64,000 nucleotides of DNA from Marinobacter santoriniensis NKSG1 (GCF_000347775.1 NZ_APAT01000021.1:120482-184481); one strand, 5' to 3'; shown: positions 1 through 9,321, counted from the first letter of the stretch. The notes: generated by a model not told the origin, from the sequence alone. Made by a program: numbers and translations.

Positions 1-3
1 GCC

Positions 4-1035
4 ATGAAAACCGTTTTTTCGCCCCTGCACAGCCGTCGCCACGTCAAAACCGAACTGGACGGCGGCCTGCTGATCGAGCCCCACGAGAAACCGTCCCGAG
101 CGGAAACCATTCTGGCGAGGGTCAGGGACCAGGCGCTGGGCGAGATCCTTGAACCGGAGGAATTCGGGCTGGAACCCATCAAGCGGGTCCACACCGACGA
201 CTATGTAAGCTTTCTGGAAACCTGCTGGGATGAGTGGGTGGCGGACGGCAAGCGTGGAGAGATCATTCCCACCTTCTGGATCGGCCGGGGCATGCGCCAT
301 CGTTTGCCCAAGGACATTGACGGCCGTGTCGGCTACTTCAGCCTCGGCGCCGACACCTCCATCTCGGAAGGCACCTGGGAAGCCGCACGGGCGTCCGCCA
401 ACGTGGCCCTCACCGCCCAGAAACTGGTGGCCGGCGGAGAGCGGGCAGCGTTTGCCCTGTGCCGCCCGCCGGGCCATCACGCCCATGCCGATCTGTTTGG
501 CGGCTACTGCTTCTTCAACAATGCGGCCATTACGGCGCAGGCCTTCCGGGATCAGGGCTACCAGCGAGTGGCGGTCCTCGACGTGGACTTCCACCATGGC
601 AACGGCACCCAGGCCATTTTCTACCACCGGAGCGATGTCCTGACCATCAGCCTGCACGGCGATCCCGATCTGGTGTTCCCACACTTCCTGGGATTCGACG
701 ATGAAATCGGTGAAGGCGAGGGCGAGGGTTTCAACCTGAACATCCCCTACCCGCCCAACACGCCCTACAGCGTCTGGAGCCAGGGGCTGGAAACGGCCTG
801 CCAGCGCATCGCGCAGTTTCAGCCGGAGGCGCTGGTCGTGGCCCTGGGGGTGGATACGTTCGAGGACGATCCTATCTCTTTCTTCAAGCTGACGTCGTCG
901 GATTACCTCACGCTCGGACAACGCATTGAGCAACTGGGTCTGCCGACGGTGTTCACCATGGAAGGCGGCTACGATGTGGACGCCATTGGCGTGAATGCCG
1001 TCAACGTCATGCAGGGATTCGAAGGCAAACGCTGA
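4..1035 (+). CDS. aphA: acetylpolyamine amidohydrolase (HDAC superfamily)
   Basis: A 343-residue zinc-dependent deacetylase of the arginase/histone-deacetylase fold. It closely resembles bacterial acetylpolyamine amidohydrolases in length (about 340) and along its whole sequence, including the N-terminal pattern FSPLHSRRHVKTEL. The catalytic His pair lies in RPPGHHAHAD near residue 155. The zinc Asp/His motif LDVDFHHGNGTQ is near residue 193, a second zinc Asp is in GVDTFEDDP near 283, and the active-site Tyr is in MEGGYD near the C-terminus. It probably removes acetyl groups from acetylated putrescine, cadaverine or spermidine in the cytoplasm so they can be catabolised. The start is only 3 bases from the window edge, so its ribosome site cannot be judged, but the N-terminus agrees with the family. 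Confidence 0.88.
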   Translation: MKTVFSPLHSRRHVKTELDGGLLIEPHEKPSRAETILARVRDQALGEILEPEEFGLEPIKRVHTDDYVSFLETCWDEWVADGKRGEIIPTFWIGRGMRHRLPKDIDGRVGYFSLGADTSISEGTWEAARASANVALTAQKLVAGGERAAFALCRPPGHHAHADLFGGYCFFNNAAITAQAFRDQGYQRVAVLDVDFHHGNGTQAIFYHRSDVLTISLHGDPDLVFPHFLGFDDEIGEGEGEGFNLNIPYPPNTPYSVWSQGLETACQRIAQFQPEALVVALGVDTFEDDPISFFKLTSSDYLTLGQRIEQLGLPTVFTMEGGYDVDAIGVNAVNVMQGFEGKR

Positions 1036-1130
1036 GCAGTGCGGACAATGGCTTTGGAGGAATTGGCCATTGCCCGTAGCTTGCTATTTAGCCAGTATGG
1101 ATTGCTGATACTCCGACTTGCGGACATTCC

Positions 1131-1793
1131 ATGGAACGCTATCTCGAACCAACCGCCTTTTTCGATTACGATCAACCGGACGTCCGTGCCTGGATCGAGA
1201 CCCAGCTCCGGGGCGTGAAAGCCGATCCGATCGAGCAGATCCGGGTGCTCTACCTGGCGGTCCGGGACGGCATCCAGTACAACCCCTATGTGTTCCGGAC
1301 CGATCCCCGAACCTTCTCCGCCAGCTATGCCCTGAACAGCGGCGAGACCTACTGCATTCCAAAGGCGGTTCTGCTGGGGGCTGCGGCCCGTTCCATCGGC
1401 ATTCCGAGCCGGCTGGGCCTTGCGGATGTACGCAATCACCTCTCCAGTCCCAAAATGATCGAATGGCTGCGATCCGATGTGTTCCGGATGCATGGATTCA
1501 TCGAGCTGCTTATCAACGGGCGATGGGTAAAGGCCACACCGGCATTCAACCGCCAGCTCTGCGAGCTGATGAACGTGGCTCCCCTGGAGTTCGATGGCGT
1601 GAACGACTCCATGTTCCAGGAGTACACCGAATCCGGAGAAGCACACATGGAGTATGTCAGCAATCACGGCGTCTTCGACGACGTGCCCCACGACTTCATC
1701 GTTTCCGGTATACGGTCGGCTTATGGCCACCTGTTCGAGAAAGATCTTCCAGAGCGGGGATCACAAAGCCTGGAGCAGGACCTCGAATCCTGA
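1131..1793 (+). CDS. transglutaminase-like domain protein
   Basis: A 220-residue cytoplasmic protein of the transglutaminase-like (cysteine-protease fold) superfamily. The presumed catalytic Cys is in GETYCIPKA near residue 75, after the typical helix NSGE. The His is in MHGFIELLI near residue 122, and an acidic or Asn partner should follow in the WVKATPAFN strand. There is no signal peptide and no membrane segment. Bacterial relatives are usually annotated only by the domain; peptidase or amidase activity is inferred. The gene lies about 95 bp downstream of the deacetylase on the same strand. The ribosome site before ATG 1131 is weak. Confidence 0.75.
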   Translation: MERYLEPTAFFDYDQPDVRAWIETQLRGVKADPIEQIRVLYLAVRDGIQYNPYVFRTDPRTFSASYALNSGETYCIPKAVLLGAAARSIGIPSRLGLADVRNHLSSPKMIEWLRSDVFRMHGFIELLINGRWVKATPAFNRQLCELMNVAPLEFDGVNDSMFQEYTESGEAHMEYVSNHGVFDDVPHDFIVSGIRSAYGHLFEKDLPERGSQSLEQDLES

Positions 1794-1818
1794 AACGACC
1801 GGTCGGATGGCCCGACGG

Positions 1819-2601
1819 TCAGTCCGGCGTCCTGCCAGCCTTATTCACACCTTCTGGCGCCTGATCAGTCTTGAAGTCGAGATACAGGGGCCCGGCAATG
1901 TCCTGGTAGACACCCTCGGATTTGAGTCTCTTCAAAGAAGCTGACAGGGCTTTGACAAAGGCCCGGTTCCGCCTGGTGTTATGACAGGTCAACCGATCGA
2001 AGCTTTCCAGAAGCGGGTGTGCGGGCTGATAGGAAAGCTGATCCAGCAACGGCGCCACATCGGGCAACGCGGCAATCATGATGTCGAAGCGACCGTGCTT
2101 GAGCATCGCCAGGTTCATCGCATCGCTCTTTGACCAGAACACCTTCAGATCCCGGCCCGACAGGATCGGATCAAGGTAGGTTTCATGGCCGATGACCGCC
2201 CCGACTTCCTGGCCCCGCAGCTCGTCCAGACCCGCCGGAGCCGGCGCGCCCTTCGCTGTGAAGATGTAAAAAGCGAACTTGCCCAGGGGATAACTGGCAA
2301 CCACGGCATCCTGCCCCAGCTTGTTTCTCAACACATCGGTGAAGGAATAGATGCAGTCCGCATCGCCTTGCTGGAACACCATCAGTGCCCGCTTGTAGGG
2401 ATAGAACTGTTCGGTCGCCTGCCATGGCAAACCGGCAACGGCCCGGTTCATCAGGCGTTGATAGATGCCGTCCCCGCTTTCTGTGAGCAGATTGCTGATG
2501 TCCGGCGTGGCGATTCGCACAGCTTGTGCTCCCTCGGCCGGCACTGCGGAAAACATCAGGATCAGAACGAGTGAAAGGAGCGGGTATCTCGAAGCTTTCA
2601 T
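1819..2601 (-). CDS. periplasmic solute-binding protein, family 3 type
   Basis: A 260-residue exported protein resembling amino-acid-type (SBP_bac_3) binding proteins. I start it at ATG 2601 because a clean Sec signal peptide follows (Lys/Arg, then LLSLVLILMFSAVPAEG, cleavage after AEGAQA). An upstream in-frame extension to 2754 would bury this signal. The mature part has the family pattern: an early RIATPDISNLL strand, the acidic patch DADCIYSF, and LRGQEVGAVIGHETY with the domain-crossing segment. No permease or ATPase gene is adjacent, so it may be an orphan binding protein or a sensor-type protein; many Marinobacter/Pseudomonas proteins of this sort are orphans. The ligand is unknown. Confidence 0.7.
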   Translation of the reverse strand: MKASRYPLLSLVLILMFSAVPAEGAQAVRIATPDISNLLTESGDGIYQRLMNRAVAGLPWQATEQFYPYKRALMVFQQGDADCIYSFTDVLRNKLGQDAVVASYPLGKFAFYIFTAKGAPAPAGLDELRGQEVGAVIGHETYLDPILSGRDLKVFWSKSDAMNLAMLKHGRFDIMIAALPDVAPLLDQLSYQPAHPLLESFDRLTCHNTRRNRAFVKALSASLKRLKSEGVYQDIAGPLYLDFKTDQAPEGVNKAGRTPD

Positions 2602-2719
2602 GACACAACCATCGTCTGCGGCCACCGAACGGCATGCCGTTTCCATATACACATCGATAGTATGCCAACACTCGAAGGCAGTGACCATAAGACCATAGTT
2701 TTCGTGAGGTTTTTTGGAC

Positions 2720-2746
2720 AAAAAAAGGCACCGCCACAGCGGTGCC
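2720..2746 (-). terminator. Rho-independent terminator of ahpF
   Basis: On the minus strand a perfect 8-bp stem GGCACCGC / GCGGTGCC with a 4-base loop is followed by a run of seven T. It lies 28 bp after the ahpF stop codon, a textbook intrinsic terminator. Confidence 0.9.
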
Positions 2747-2773
2747 CTTCGCAAAGAACCTGCGAGGCGGACT

Positions 2774-4360
2774 TCAGGCCGCGTCTTCGCTGTCCTCCTC
2801 GACCGAGTTGCGGATCAGATAGTCAAAAGCGCTCAATGCCGCTTTCGAACCTTCACCCATCGAGATAACGATCTGCTTGTAGGGCACGGTGGTGGCGTCG
2901 CCAGCGGCGAAGATACCCGGAATCGACGTTTCGTTGCGGTCGTTCACGACGATCTCCCCATGCTTGCTCAATTCGATGTCGCCCTTGAGCCACTCGGTGT
3001 TCGGCACCAGGCCGATCTGGACAAACACCCCTTCAAGCGAGATATGGTGCTGTTCGCCGGTATTCCGATCAGTGTAGTTCAGACCGTTCACCCGGCCGTT
3101 CTCGCCAGTGATCTCATTGGTCTGCCCCGAAACAATGATTTCGACGTTCTTGAGGCTGCGCAGCTTCTTCTGCAGAACCTCATCCGCGCGCATCTCGGAC
3201 GCGAACTCGATCAGGGTCACATGGCCGACGATGCCGGCCAGGTCGATGGCCGCTTCCACACCGGAGTTACCACCACCGATCACGGCAACACGCTTGCCCT
3301 TGAACAACGGGCCATCACAGTGCGGGCAGTAGGCCACGCCCTTGTTCCGGTACTCTTCCTCACCCAGCACACCCATCTGACGCCAGCGGGCCCCGGTAGA
3401 CAGGATCAGGCTCCGCGCTTTCAGAGACGCCCCGTTCGCCAGCCGGACTTCGTGCAGGCCGCCCGCGCGGGACGCCGGAATCAGCTTCTCGGCACGCTGC
3501 ATGTTCATGATGTCCACGTCATACTCCCGGACATGCTGTTCCATGGCCGACACCAGCTTGGGACCTTCGGTGTAGGGCACGGAAATGAGGTTTTCGATAC
3601 CCATGGTATCCGCTACCTGACCGCCGAAACGTTCCGCCGCAATACCGGTGGAAATACCCTTACGGGCCGCATAGATAGCCGAAGCAGCGCCGGCCGGACC
3701 ACCGCCGATCACCAGCACTTCGAACGGATCCTTCTGGTTGATCTTCTCCGCTTCCTTCTCATCGGAGCGGGTGTCCAGACGGGCCACGATTTCTTCCAGG
3801 GTCATACGCCCCTGGCCCCAGGACTCACCGTTCAGGAAGACGCTCGGTACTGCCATCACCTCACGCTGCTCGACTTCGTCCTGGAACAGGGCGCCATCGA
3901 TGGCCGTGTGACGGATGTTGGCGTTCAGCACGCTCATCAGGTTCAAAGCCTGGACCACGTCCGGGCAGTTCTGGCAGGACAGGGAAAAGTAGGTTTCAAA
4001 CTCAAACTCGCCCTCAAGGTTCTCGATCTGCTCGATCACCTCCTGGGAGGCCTTGGACGGATGCCCTCCGACCTGCAGCAGCGCCAGGACCAGAGAGGTG
4101 AACTCGTGGCCCATGGGAATACCCGCAAAGCGGACCCCGATGTCTGTGCCGACACGGTTGATGGCGAAGGAAGGACGGCGGACGTCGTCAGCGTCATCGG
4201 TACGCAGACTGATCTTCTCGGACATCGGCTCGATTTCTTCAAGCAGCTCGTTCAGCTCCTGGGACTTCTTGCTGTCGTCATACGCTGCCACCAGCTCGAT
4301 CGGCTGCTGCAGCTTTTCCATATAGGCCTGGAGCTGTTGCTTGATATTGGCATCCAACAT
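2774..4360 (-). CDS. ahpF: alkyl hydroperoxide reductase subunit F
   Basis: A 528-residue FAD- and NAD(P)H-dependent disulfide reductase that re-reduces the peroxiredoxin AhpC. The N-terminal tandem thioredoxin-like domain (about 1-200) carries the redox pair CQNC at residues 129/132, the same positions as in E. coli AhpF. The thioredoxin-reductase-like part follows: the FAD loop [17 protein letters not shown], the active disulfide in YCPHCDGP, the NAD loop [10 protein letters not shown] and the FAD-binding GIFAAGDAT. It is full length. The ribosome site GAGGGG lies about 11 bp before ATG 4360. It is not adjacent to ahpC: a DUF3581 gene on the other strand separates the two. A partial OxyR-like motif is upstream and a strong terminator downstream, so it is probably a single-gene transcript. 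Confidence 0.97.
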   Translation of the reverse strand: MLDANIKQQLQAYMEKLQQPIELVAAYDDSKKSQELNELLEEIEPMSEKISLRTDDADDVRRPSFAINRVGTDIGVRFAGIPMGHEFTSLVLALLQVGGHPSKASQEVIEQIENLEGEFEFETYFSLSCQNCPDVVQALNLMSVLNANIRHTAIDGALFQDEVEQREVMAVPSVFLNGESWGQGRMTLEEIVARLDTRSDEKEAEKINQKDPFEVLVIGGGPAGAASAIYAARKGISTGIAAERFGGQVADTMGIENLISVPYTEGPKLVSAMEQHVREYDVDIMNMQRAEKLIPASRAGGLHEVRLANGASLKARSLILSTGARWRQMGVLGEEEYRNKGVAYCPHCDGPLFKGKRVAVIGGGNSGVEAAIDLAGIVGHVTLIEFASEMRADEVLQKKLRSLKNVEIIVSGQTNEITGENGRVNGLNYTDRNTGEQHHISLEGVFVQIGLVPNTEWLKGDIELSKHGEIVVNDRNETSIPGIFAAGDATTVPYKQIVISMGEGSKAALSAFDYLIRNSVEEDSEDAA

Positions 4361-4443
4361 AGTGCGAATTCCCCTCTTGATCAGATGTCTGGAAACGGCG
4401 TGTTGTAAGTCCGAAACCGTCTCTGTTTAATGTTGGGTACACA

Positions 4444-4458
4444 ATAGGCATTGTCTAC
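4444..4458. promoter_or_regulatory. possible OxyR half-site upstream of ahpF
   Basis: The pattern ATAG-N7-CTAC is one mismatch from the OxyR half element ATAG-N7-CTAT. It lies about 84 bp upstream of the ahpF start. The second half element is not recognisable, and no convincing -35/-10 pair follows, so this is a weak call supported mainly by gene function. Elsewhere in the 314-base gap 4361-4674 I see only the ahpF ribosome site and, at the right edge, the GAAGG ribosome site of the next gene. Confidence 0.4.
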
Positions 4459-4674
4459 CTGAGGCTCAAATTAATTGCCCCAAATCGTTTGATAGCGCTT
4501 GCCTATATAGGGTCGTATCCAACCTGATGGGCAGCCCCTACTCCAGGCTTCTGATACGCAATTGCCGAAAACTAGGACGAATAGCCAATGTTGGTATTGG
4601 TGGCCCTCCACTATCATGACCCTATCCATCAAACCGGCATGGCACCCCACTCCGGTGAGCGTTGAAGGCACAGC

Positions 4675-5406
4675 ATGTTTCTAGATCGATTTTACTCCGT
4701 CCGTGACGGACGCATTTGCATTTCCGCATTCCAGGCAAGCCAGTTCGCCAAGGAAGTGGCCGGGGACTTCAACCCGATCCACGATCCCGATGCGCGGCGT
4801 TTCTGCGTGCCCGGCGATCTGCTCTTTGCCGTCGTGCTTTCCCGGTTCGGGCTCTCGCAGAACATGACGTTCCGGTTTCGCAGCCTTGTCGGGGATGGCA
4901 TCCCATTGGCCTTCCGCGAGGACGGCGAGCATCGGATCAACGTCTGCGACGACAACGGCAAGGTCTACCTCGAAGTCGAACGGAGCGGCGCCATCACCCA
5001 CGACGAGCGATTCATCGAGGACTTCACCCGGGGCTACGTGGCCGCCTCCGGCAAGAACTTCCCCCACACCCTGAAGCCGCTGATGGAATCCAGGGGCGTG
5101 ATGTTCAATCCGGATCGTCCCATGGTGATGTACGAAAGCATGAGCCTGGCGCTGGACACCGTCGATGCCTCCTCCGCCGAACTGGAGTTAAGCAACGCAG
5201 ATCTTGAAGCCGCAGGCAAGCGGGGCAACGTCACCCTGGAATACCAGCTCACTGCCGACAACAAACCGGTCGGCGAAGTCACCAAGCGTCTCGTGCTGGG
5301 CGGGCTTCGTCCCTACTCACCGGAAGCCATGGCCGAGGTGATCGAAGAATTCTATCGGCTCAAGGCCCGCGGTGCCGATTACGGCAGCGAAGCCGCCAAC
5401 TCCTGA
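4675..5406 (+). CDS. DUF3581 family protein
   Basis: A 243-residue cytoplasmic protein that I recognise as DUF3581, a family of Pseudomonas, Marinobacter and relatives. Its first half resembles MaoC/hot-dog dehydratase proteins: the segment FAKEVAGDFNPIHDPD matches the hydratase-type motif with Asp and His, and VPGDLLFAVVLSRFGLS matches the following helix. This suggests a thioester-binding hot-dog fold, but no reaction is established. ATG 4675 is preceded by GAAGG at good spacing. The gene is transcribed away from ahpF and towards ahpC, and sits between these two functionally linked genes. Confidence 0.75.
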   Translation: MFLDRFYSVRDGRICISAFQASQFAKEVAGDFNPIHDPDARRFCVPGDLLFAVVLSRFGLSQNMTFRFRSLVGDGIPLAFREDGEHRINVCDDNGKVYLEVERSGAITHDERFIEDFTRGYVAASGKNFPHTLKPLMESRGVMFNPDRPMVMYESMSLALDTVDASSAELELSNADLEAAGKRGNVTLEYQLTADNKPVGEVTKRLVLGGLRPYSPEAMAEVIEEFYRLKARGADYGSEAANS

Positions 5407-5427
5407 TTCCCTCCCCCCAAACGCAAC

Positions 5428-5481
5428 GAACCCCGGAAAAACCGGGGTTCGCCGAAGGCCCGGGCCTGCGTCAATGCAGGC
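5428..5481. terminator. two hairpins between convergent genes
   Basis: The first hairpin, 5428-5450, is a perfect 9-bp stem GAACCCCGG / CCGGGGTTC with an A5 loop. The second, 5464-5481, is GCCTGC / GCAGGC with a 6-base loop. Neither has a clear T tract, but they lie between the ends of the convergent DUF3581 and ahpC genes and probably stop transcription in both directions. Confidence 0.6.
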
Positions 5482-5513
5482 CAAAGGCCAGAGTTTCACC
5501 TGTTGAGCGAAAC

Positions 5514-6077
5514 TTAGATCTTGCCTACCAGGTCCAGTGACGGAGCCAGTGTCTCCTCACCTTCTTTCCACTTGGCCGGGCAGACTTCACCAGGGTGGTT
5601 GCGCACGTACTGAGCGGCTTTCACCTTGCGCAGCAGATCGTCAGCGTCACGGCCGATGCCTTCAGCAGTGATTTCCATCGCCTGGATGACACCATCCGGA
5701 TCGATCAGGAAGGTAGCGCGGTCGGCCAGGCCCTGACCTTCACGCATCACACCGAAGTTGTTGGTGATGGTGCCGGTCTGGTCGCCAACCATGTAGTAGT
5801 TGATCTTGCCGATGGTCTCGGAAGTATCGTGCCACGCCTTGTGGGTGAAGTGGGTGTCTGTGGAGACAGAGAACACTTCCACGCCCAGCTTCTGCAGCTC
5901 TTCGTATTTGTCGGCTACGTCGCCCAGCTCGGTCGGGCAAACGAACGTGAAGTCGGCCGGGTAGAAGAAGAAGACGGCCCACTTGCCTTTCACGTCAGCT
6001 TCGCTGATTTCAACAAACTCGCCCTGCTTGAATGCAGTTGCGTTGAACGGTTTGATTTCGCTGTTGATGATGCCCAT
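5514..6077 (-). CDS. ahpC: alkyl hydroperoxide reductase subunit C (2-Cys peroxiredoxin)
   Basis: A 187-residue typical 2-Cys peroxiredoxin, exactly the length of E. coli AhpC. The peroxidatic Cys is in DFTFVCPTE near residue 47 and the resolving Cys in GEVCPAKW near residue 166. The GGVG/YF-type overoxidation-sensitive features were not assessed. It reduces hydrogen peroxide and alkyl hydroperoxides and is recycled by AhpF. I start it at ATG 6077 ([11 protein letters not shown]), which is preceded by AGGAGA at good spacing; the longer in-frame start at 6101 adds residues absent from the family. A strong promoter with an OxyR-type box lies immediately upstream. Confidence 0.97.
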   Translation of the reverse strand: MGIINSEIKPFNATAFKQGEFVEISEADVKGKWAVFFFYPADFTFVCPTELGDVADKYEELQKLGVEVFSVSTDTHFTHKAWHDTSETIGKINYYMVGDQTGTITNNFGVMREGQGLADRATFLIDPDGVIQAMEITAEGIGRDADDLLRKVKAAQYVRNHPGEVCPAKWKEGEETLAPSLDLVGKI

Positions 6078-6127
6078 TAAGGTATCTCCTTCGAGGTGCA
6101 TTTAACGGTGGATGAAATACGCAATCA

Positions 6128-6155
6128 AAGATACGGATTTCACGCGCTTCGTCAA
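6128..6155 (-). promoter_or_regulatory. sigma-70 promoter of ahpC
   Basis: On the minus strand TTGACG (6155-6150) and TATCTT (6133-6128) are separated by 16 bp, a good -35/-10 pair. This places the transcript start near 6121, about 44 bp before ATG 6077. The -35 element directly abuts the OxyR-type box at 6157-6193. Confidence 0.75.
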
Positions 6156-6156
6156 A

Positions 6157-6193
6157 ATTGATTATTTCCAATCCCTGAATAGGATTTCTCTAT
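6157..6193. promoter_or_regulatory. OxyR-type binding box of ahpC
   Basis: Four tetranucleotides spaced by 7 bp: ATTG (6157), CCAA (6168), ATAG (6179), CTAT (6190). The consensus is ATAG-N7-CTAT-N7-ATAG-N7-CTAT. The distal pair is perfect and the promoter-proximal pair is degenerate. The box touches the -35 of ahpC, as expected where OxyR activates by contacting RNA polymerase. oxyR itself is not in the window. Confidence 0.72.
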
Positions 6194-6376
6194 TTACCGC
6201 CGGGACGATGAAATCGGTGACCAACCGGCTGAAACCGCGAGTCCGGCTGTGGGACTTACTATGGGGGCTCATCCGACAAGTTCAATCGACAGCGTTCAAA
6301 AAGCCAAAAACCCCGTCAATTCCGAAACTTGTGCTACCTTTTTGTTGACTACCGACTTCCAGGATCGAACACCACC

Positions 6377-7450
6377 ATGGCGTACTTCAGCAAGCACTAC
6401 CACAGTCCCGGAACGGCTCCCGGCACACTGATTTCGACCTCCCCCACCGCCGGTCCCGCTTCCATTCACCTGATCGACTACACGGAAGATTCGGTAGAAG
6501 AAGAGCGACTGGCCACGCCCAGGGAATGCCAGGCCTACCTGGAGCGGAACACCAAGACCTGGATCCAGGTCAACGGGCCGGTCAACGTGGACACGCTCAG
6601 GACCCTGGGCGACATGTTCAACCTGCATGATCTGGCTCTGGAGGATGTCCTCAACAGCGGACAGCGACCCAAACTGGAGCTGTACGACGATCAGCTGTTC
6701 ATCATCGCCGCCATGCCGGTGTTTCAGGGCAATGCCCTCGAAATTGTCCAGATCAGCCTGTTCGTCGGGAAAAACTACCTGATCTGTTTGTGTCCCCTGG
6801 AGGAGGACCCTTTTGAGCCGATCCGAAAGCGCATGCTCAACCCCAGTAACAAGCGGTTCGCCAGTCGGGAAATCGATTACCTGCTCTATGCCCTTCTGGA
6901 TCTGATCACAGACTCGGCTTTCCCGGTGCTGGAAACTTTCGGGGACAAACTGGAGGACATGGAACTGGAACTGCTGGAACAGCCCCGCAAGCAGACCCTC
7001 TCCGACATCCACCGTCTGAAGCGGGAATTGTTGCTCCTGCGCCGCGTCCTCTGGCCGCAGCGGGAGCTGCTGACCACCCTGATGCGGGTGGAAGACCCGC
7101 TGATCAACCCGGACACCCTGATCTATTACCGGGACTGCCACGACCACAGCGTGCAGATCATCGAATTGCTGGAAAGCTTCCGGGACATGGCCACCGGCAT
7201 GCTGGACATCTACCTGTCGAGCATCAGCCAGCGCACCAACGAGACCATGCGTGTGCTGACCATCATAGCCACCATCTTCATCCCTCTGACCTTCATCGTT
7301 GGGGTGTACGGCATGAACTTCCAGAATCCGGACAGCCCCTGGGCCATGCCGGAACTCAGCTGGTATTACGGCTATCCGATGGTCTGGGGGCTGATGATCG
7401 CCATTACCGCCGGACTGGTGTGGTTCTTCAAGCGGCGGGGCTGGCTGTAG
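6377..7450 (+). CDS. corA: CorA-family divalent cation transporter
   Basis: A 357-residue inner-membrane channel of the CorA family. The long acidic N-terminal cytoplasmic domain is followed by two C-terminal membrane helices. The signature YGMNF (GMN motif) ends the first helix near residue 311, and the conserved periplasmic loop and second helix end in Lys/Arg (FKRRGW). It probably carries Mg2+, possibly Co2+ or Ni2+. I start it at ATG 6377 (MAYFSKHYH); the upstream in-frame start at 6329 has no support. The stop overlaps the 3' end of the convergent DMT transporter gene by 23 bp. A second CorA-like gene, ZntB type, is at 42544-43521. Confidence 0.9.
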   Translation: MAYFSKHYHSPGTAPGTLISTSPTAGPASIHLIDYTEDSVEEERLATPRECQAYLERNTKTWIQVNGPVNVDTLRTLGDMFNLHDLALEDVLNSGQRPKLELYDDQLFIIAAMPVFQGNALEIVQISLFVGKNYLICLCPLEEDPFEPIRKRMLNPSNKRFASREIDYLLYALLDLITDSAFPVLETFGDKLEDMELELLEQPRKQTLSDIHRLKRELLLLRRVLWPQRELLTTLMRVEDPLINPDTLIYYRDCHDHSVQIIELLESFRDMATGMLDIYLSSISQRTNETMRVLTIIATIFIPLTFIVGVYGMNFQNPDSPWAMPELSWYYGYPMVWGLMIAITAGLVWFFKRRGWL

Positions 7451-8318
7451 CAGGTCGCCTCGGACGCCGGAACAACACGTAGTTGCCGAGGATGGCCAGT
7501 GCGGCACCGGTAAAGGCGAAACCGGTCCAGACGAATCCTTCCAGCCAGGTGGACACGCTCAGGGCCACTACGGGAAACAGCACGGTGGCGTAACCGGCCT
7601 TGTCGGCACCCAGGGTCCGGATGACTGTGATGTAGCTGAAGAAGGCAACGATCGAACCCGGTATGGCCAGAAACAGGGTGGCACCCCAGAACACGGAACC
7701 CGACGGCAGCGTCCATTGAACGCCCTGTACCAGACACCAGAGGCCGAGCGCAGCAGCCCCATAGGTCATTGCCCAGGCATTGCCCGCCAGCAGCGGAATG
7801 TCTGCTGACCGAACTTTCAGGCTGATCAGATTGCCCAGCGAAAACCAGAAGGTACCGGCCAGGGCAAAGGCCAACGCCACGGGCGTCGCTTCTCCGCTCC
7901 TGAGATCGTGCCAGAACAGCAACGCCACACCGGAAACACCCAGCGCCACCGCCGGATAAATCCGGGGCGACGGACGCGTGCCCAGGAACAGCCGCCCGTT
8001 AAAAGCATTGAACAACGCCGCCAGAGAAAAGATTACCGCCAGCAACCCGCTGGTCATGCTCTCGGCCGCCCGGTAAATCAACAGGAAATTGATGCTGTAG
8101 AGGGTCAGCCCCTGCAGTACCAGCCAGCCGTGCTGACGGAGTGTAAAGCGCGGCAACCGGCGCAGCAGCGCCAACCCACCCAGTGCCACGGCTGACGCCA
8201 GGACAAACCGGTAGAACACCGCAAGATCCACCGCCGTCGCCTCCACCTGCAGGCGGATGGCGGTCCAGGTCAGCCCCCAGATCAGGACCGTCAGGGCATA
8301 GTGGGCTCCAATCGGCAT
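7428..8318 (-). CDS. EamA/DMT-family transporter
   Basis: A 296-residue inner-membrane protein with about ten hydrophobic helices arranged as two EamA repeats (roughly residues 5-130 and 145-280). It is typical of the drug/metabolite transporter superfamily, which exports amino acids or other metabolites. The second repeat starts at TPVALAFALAGTFWFSLGN. A divergent AraC regulator starts 128 bp away, so the two may form a regulator-exporter pair; this is inferred from position only. The substrate is unknown. Its 3' end overlaps the corA 3' end. Confidence 0.85.
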   Translation of the reverse strand: MPIGAHYALTVLIWGLTWTAIRLQVEATAVDLAVFYRFVLASAVALGGLALLRRLPRFTLRQHGWLVLQGLTLYSINFLLIYRAAESMTSGLLAVIFSLAALFNAFNGRLFLGTRPSPRIYPAVALGVSGVALLFWHDLRSGEATPVALAFALAGTFWFSLGNLISLKVRSADIPLLAGNAWAMTYGAAALGLWCLVQGVQWTLPSGSVFWGATLFLAIPGSIVAFFSYITVIRTLGADKAGYATVLFPVVALSVSTWLEGFVWTGFAFTGAALAILGNYVLFRRPRRPATASPAA

Positions 8319-8445
8319 CTGAAAATCCTCCGGTGTTTATCAAAGATCCAGCTTAGCCGGAGCAATGACCACGGACTTGCCAGATCTTGCGCAACGGTGG
8401 AAGATTCCTGCTATCACCTAACGGAATGATCGGGAGCCGAGCGGA

Positions 8446-9321
8446 ATGGCCGCAGACCGGGAGCAGTCCAGAGATATCGTCACGGCCCTGACCCGGGCGG
8501 GGGCGGCGCCACGACGCCTGCTCGAACTCAACGAGGGCCGGGCCCTTGCGCACTGGCACAATGAGCGCGGTGAAGCCCACTATGAACGTCCACGCCACCA
8601 TGCCCTGAGCATCTACACAAGGGGCGGGGAAAAGACCAGCCGACAGGTCAACGGGCGCGCGGTCAGCCAAGGTTTCCCCGGTGCCGTGTGCCTGTTCCCG
8701 GCAGGTAGCCAATCCAAGTGGCGCATAGACGGCCCGTTCGAGTTCCTGCACTTCTACTTTACCGACCAGGACCTGCACCGCTGTATCGAGACCACCTGGG
8801 ACCGTGAACCCGGCTCCCTGGCCCTGGAAGAGCGCTACCAGATCCAGGATGAGGTCATCGCCAAAGCGGGCCAGCTTCTTGATCTGACGGACTGGGAAAC
8901 CGCCGACCAACCCCAGGCCATGGACCACCTTGCCCACTGGCTGATTGTGCAACTGGCGGGTCGGTATGGGACCCGGGCCCTTCCGGAACCCGCTGTCACC
9001 GGCCGGTTCTCGAAAGCCCGACAGAGAGCCCTGTCGGAACGAATCGAGGCCTCCCTCGGACAACTGCTGGATCTCGCTACCATGGCCGGCTGGACCAATC
9101 TCAGCCCCTACCACTTTGCCCGCCTGTTCCGGGCCAGTTTCGGCCTGGCGCCCTACCAGTATGTTCAGGAACGGCGTCTCCTGAAGGCAAGACGCCGGCT
9201 TGCCGAATCGGCGGACAAGATCACCGTTATCGCCCTGGAGTGTGGGTTCGGGGACGCCAGCCAGTTCAGCCGGGCATTCCGGAAACGCTTTGGAATACCC
9301 CCGTCACGCGTCCGTTCGTGA
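8446..9321 (+). CDS. AraC-family transcriptional regulator
   Basis: A 291-residue regulator. Residues 1-165 form a cupin-like ligand-binding domain. The last 100 form the two helix-turn-helix AraC DNA-binding domain, with the motif LSPYHFARLFRASFGLAPYQ and a second helix pair VIALECGFGDASQFSRAF. The C-terminus ends right after the second HTH, as usual. It is divergent from the DMT transporter gene, which is the likeliest target. Its last 18 bp overlap the end of the convergent antiporter gene. The inducer is unknown. Confidence 0.88.
   Translation: MAADREQSRDIVTALTRAGAAPRRLLELNEGRALAHWHNERGEAHYERPRHHALSIYTRGGEKTSRQVNGRAVSQGFPGAVCLFPAGSQSKWRIDGPFEFLHFYFTDQDLHRCIETTWDREPGSLALEERYQIQDEVIAKAGQLLDLTDWETADQPQAMDHLAHWLIVQLAGRYGTRALPEPAVTGRFSKARQRALSERIEASLGQLLDLATMAGWTNLSPYHFARLFRASFGLAPYQYVQERRLLKARRRLAESADKITVIALECGFGDASQFSRAFRKRFGIPPSRVRS

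Noticed and set aside
2714..4408. A 564-residue open frame opposite ahpF
   Set aside because: It is antisense to a certain gene; its His/Gln-rich sequence is the typical result of reading a GC-rich gene backwards.
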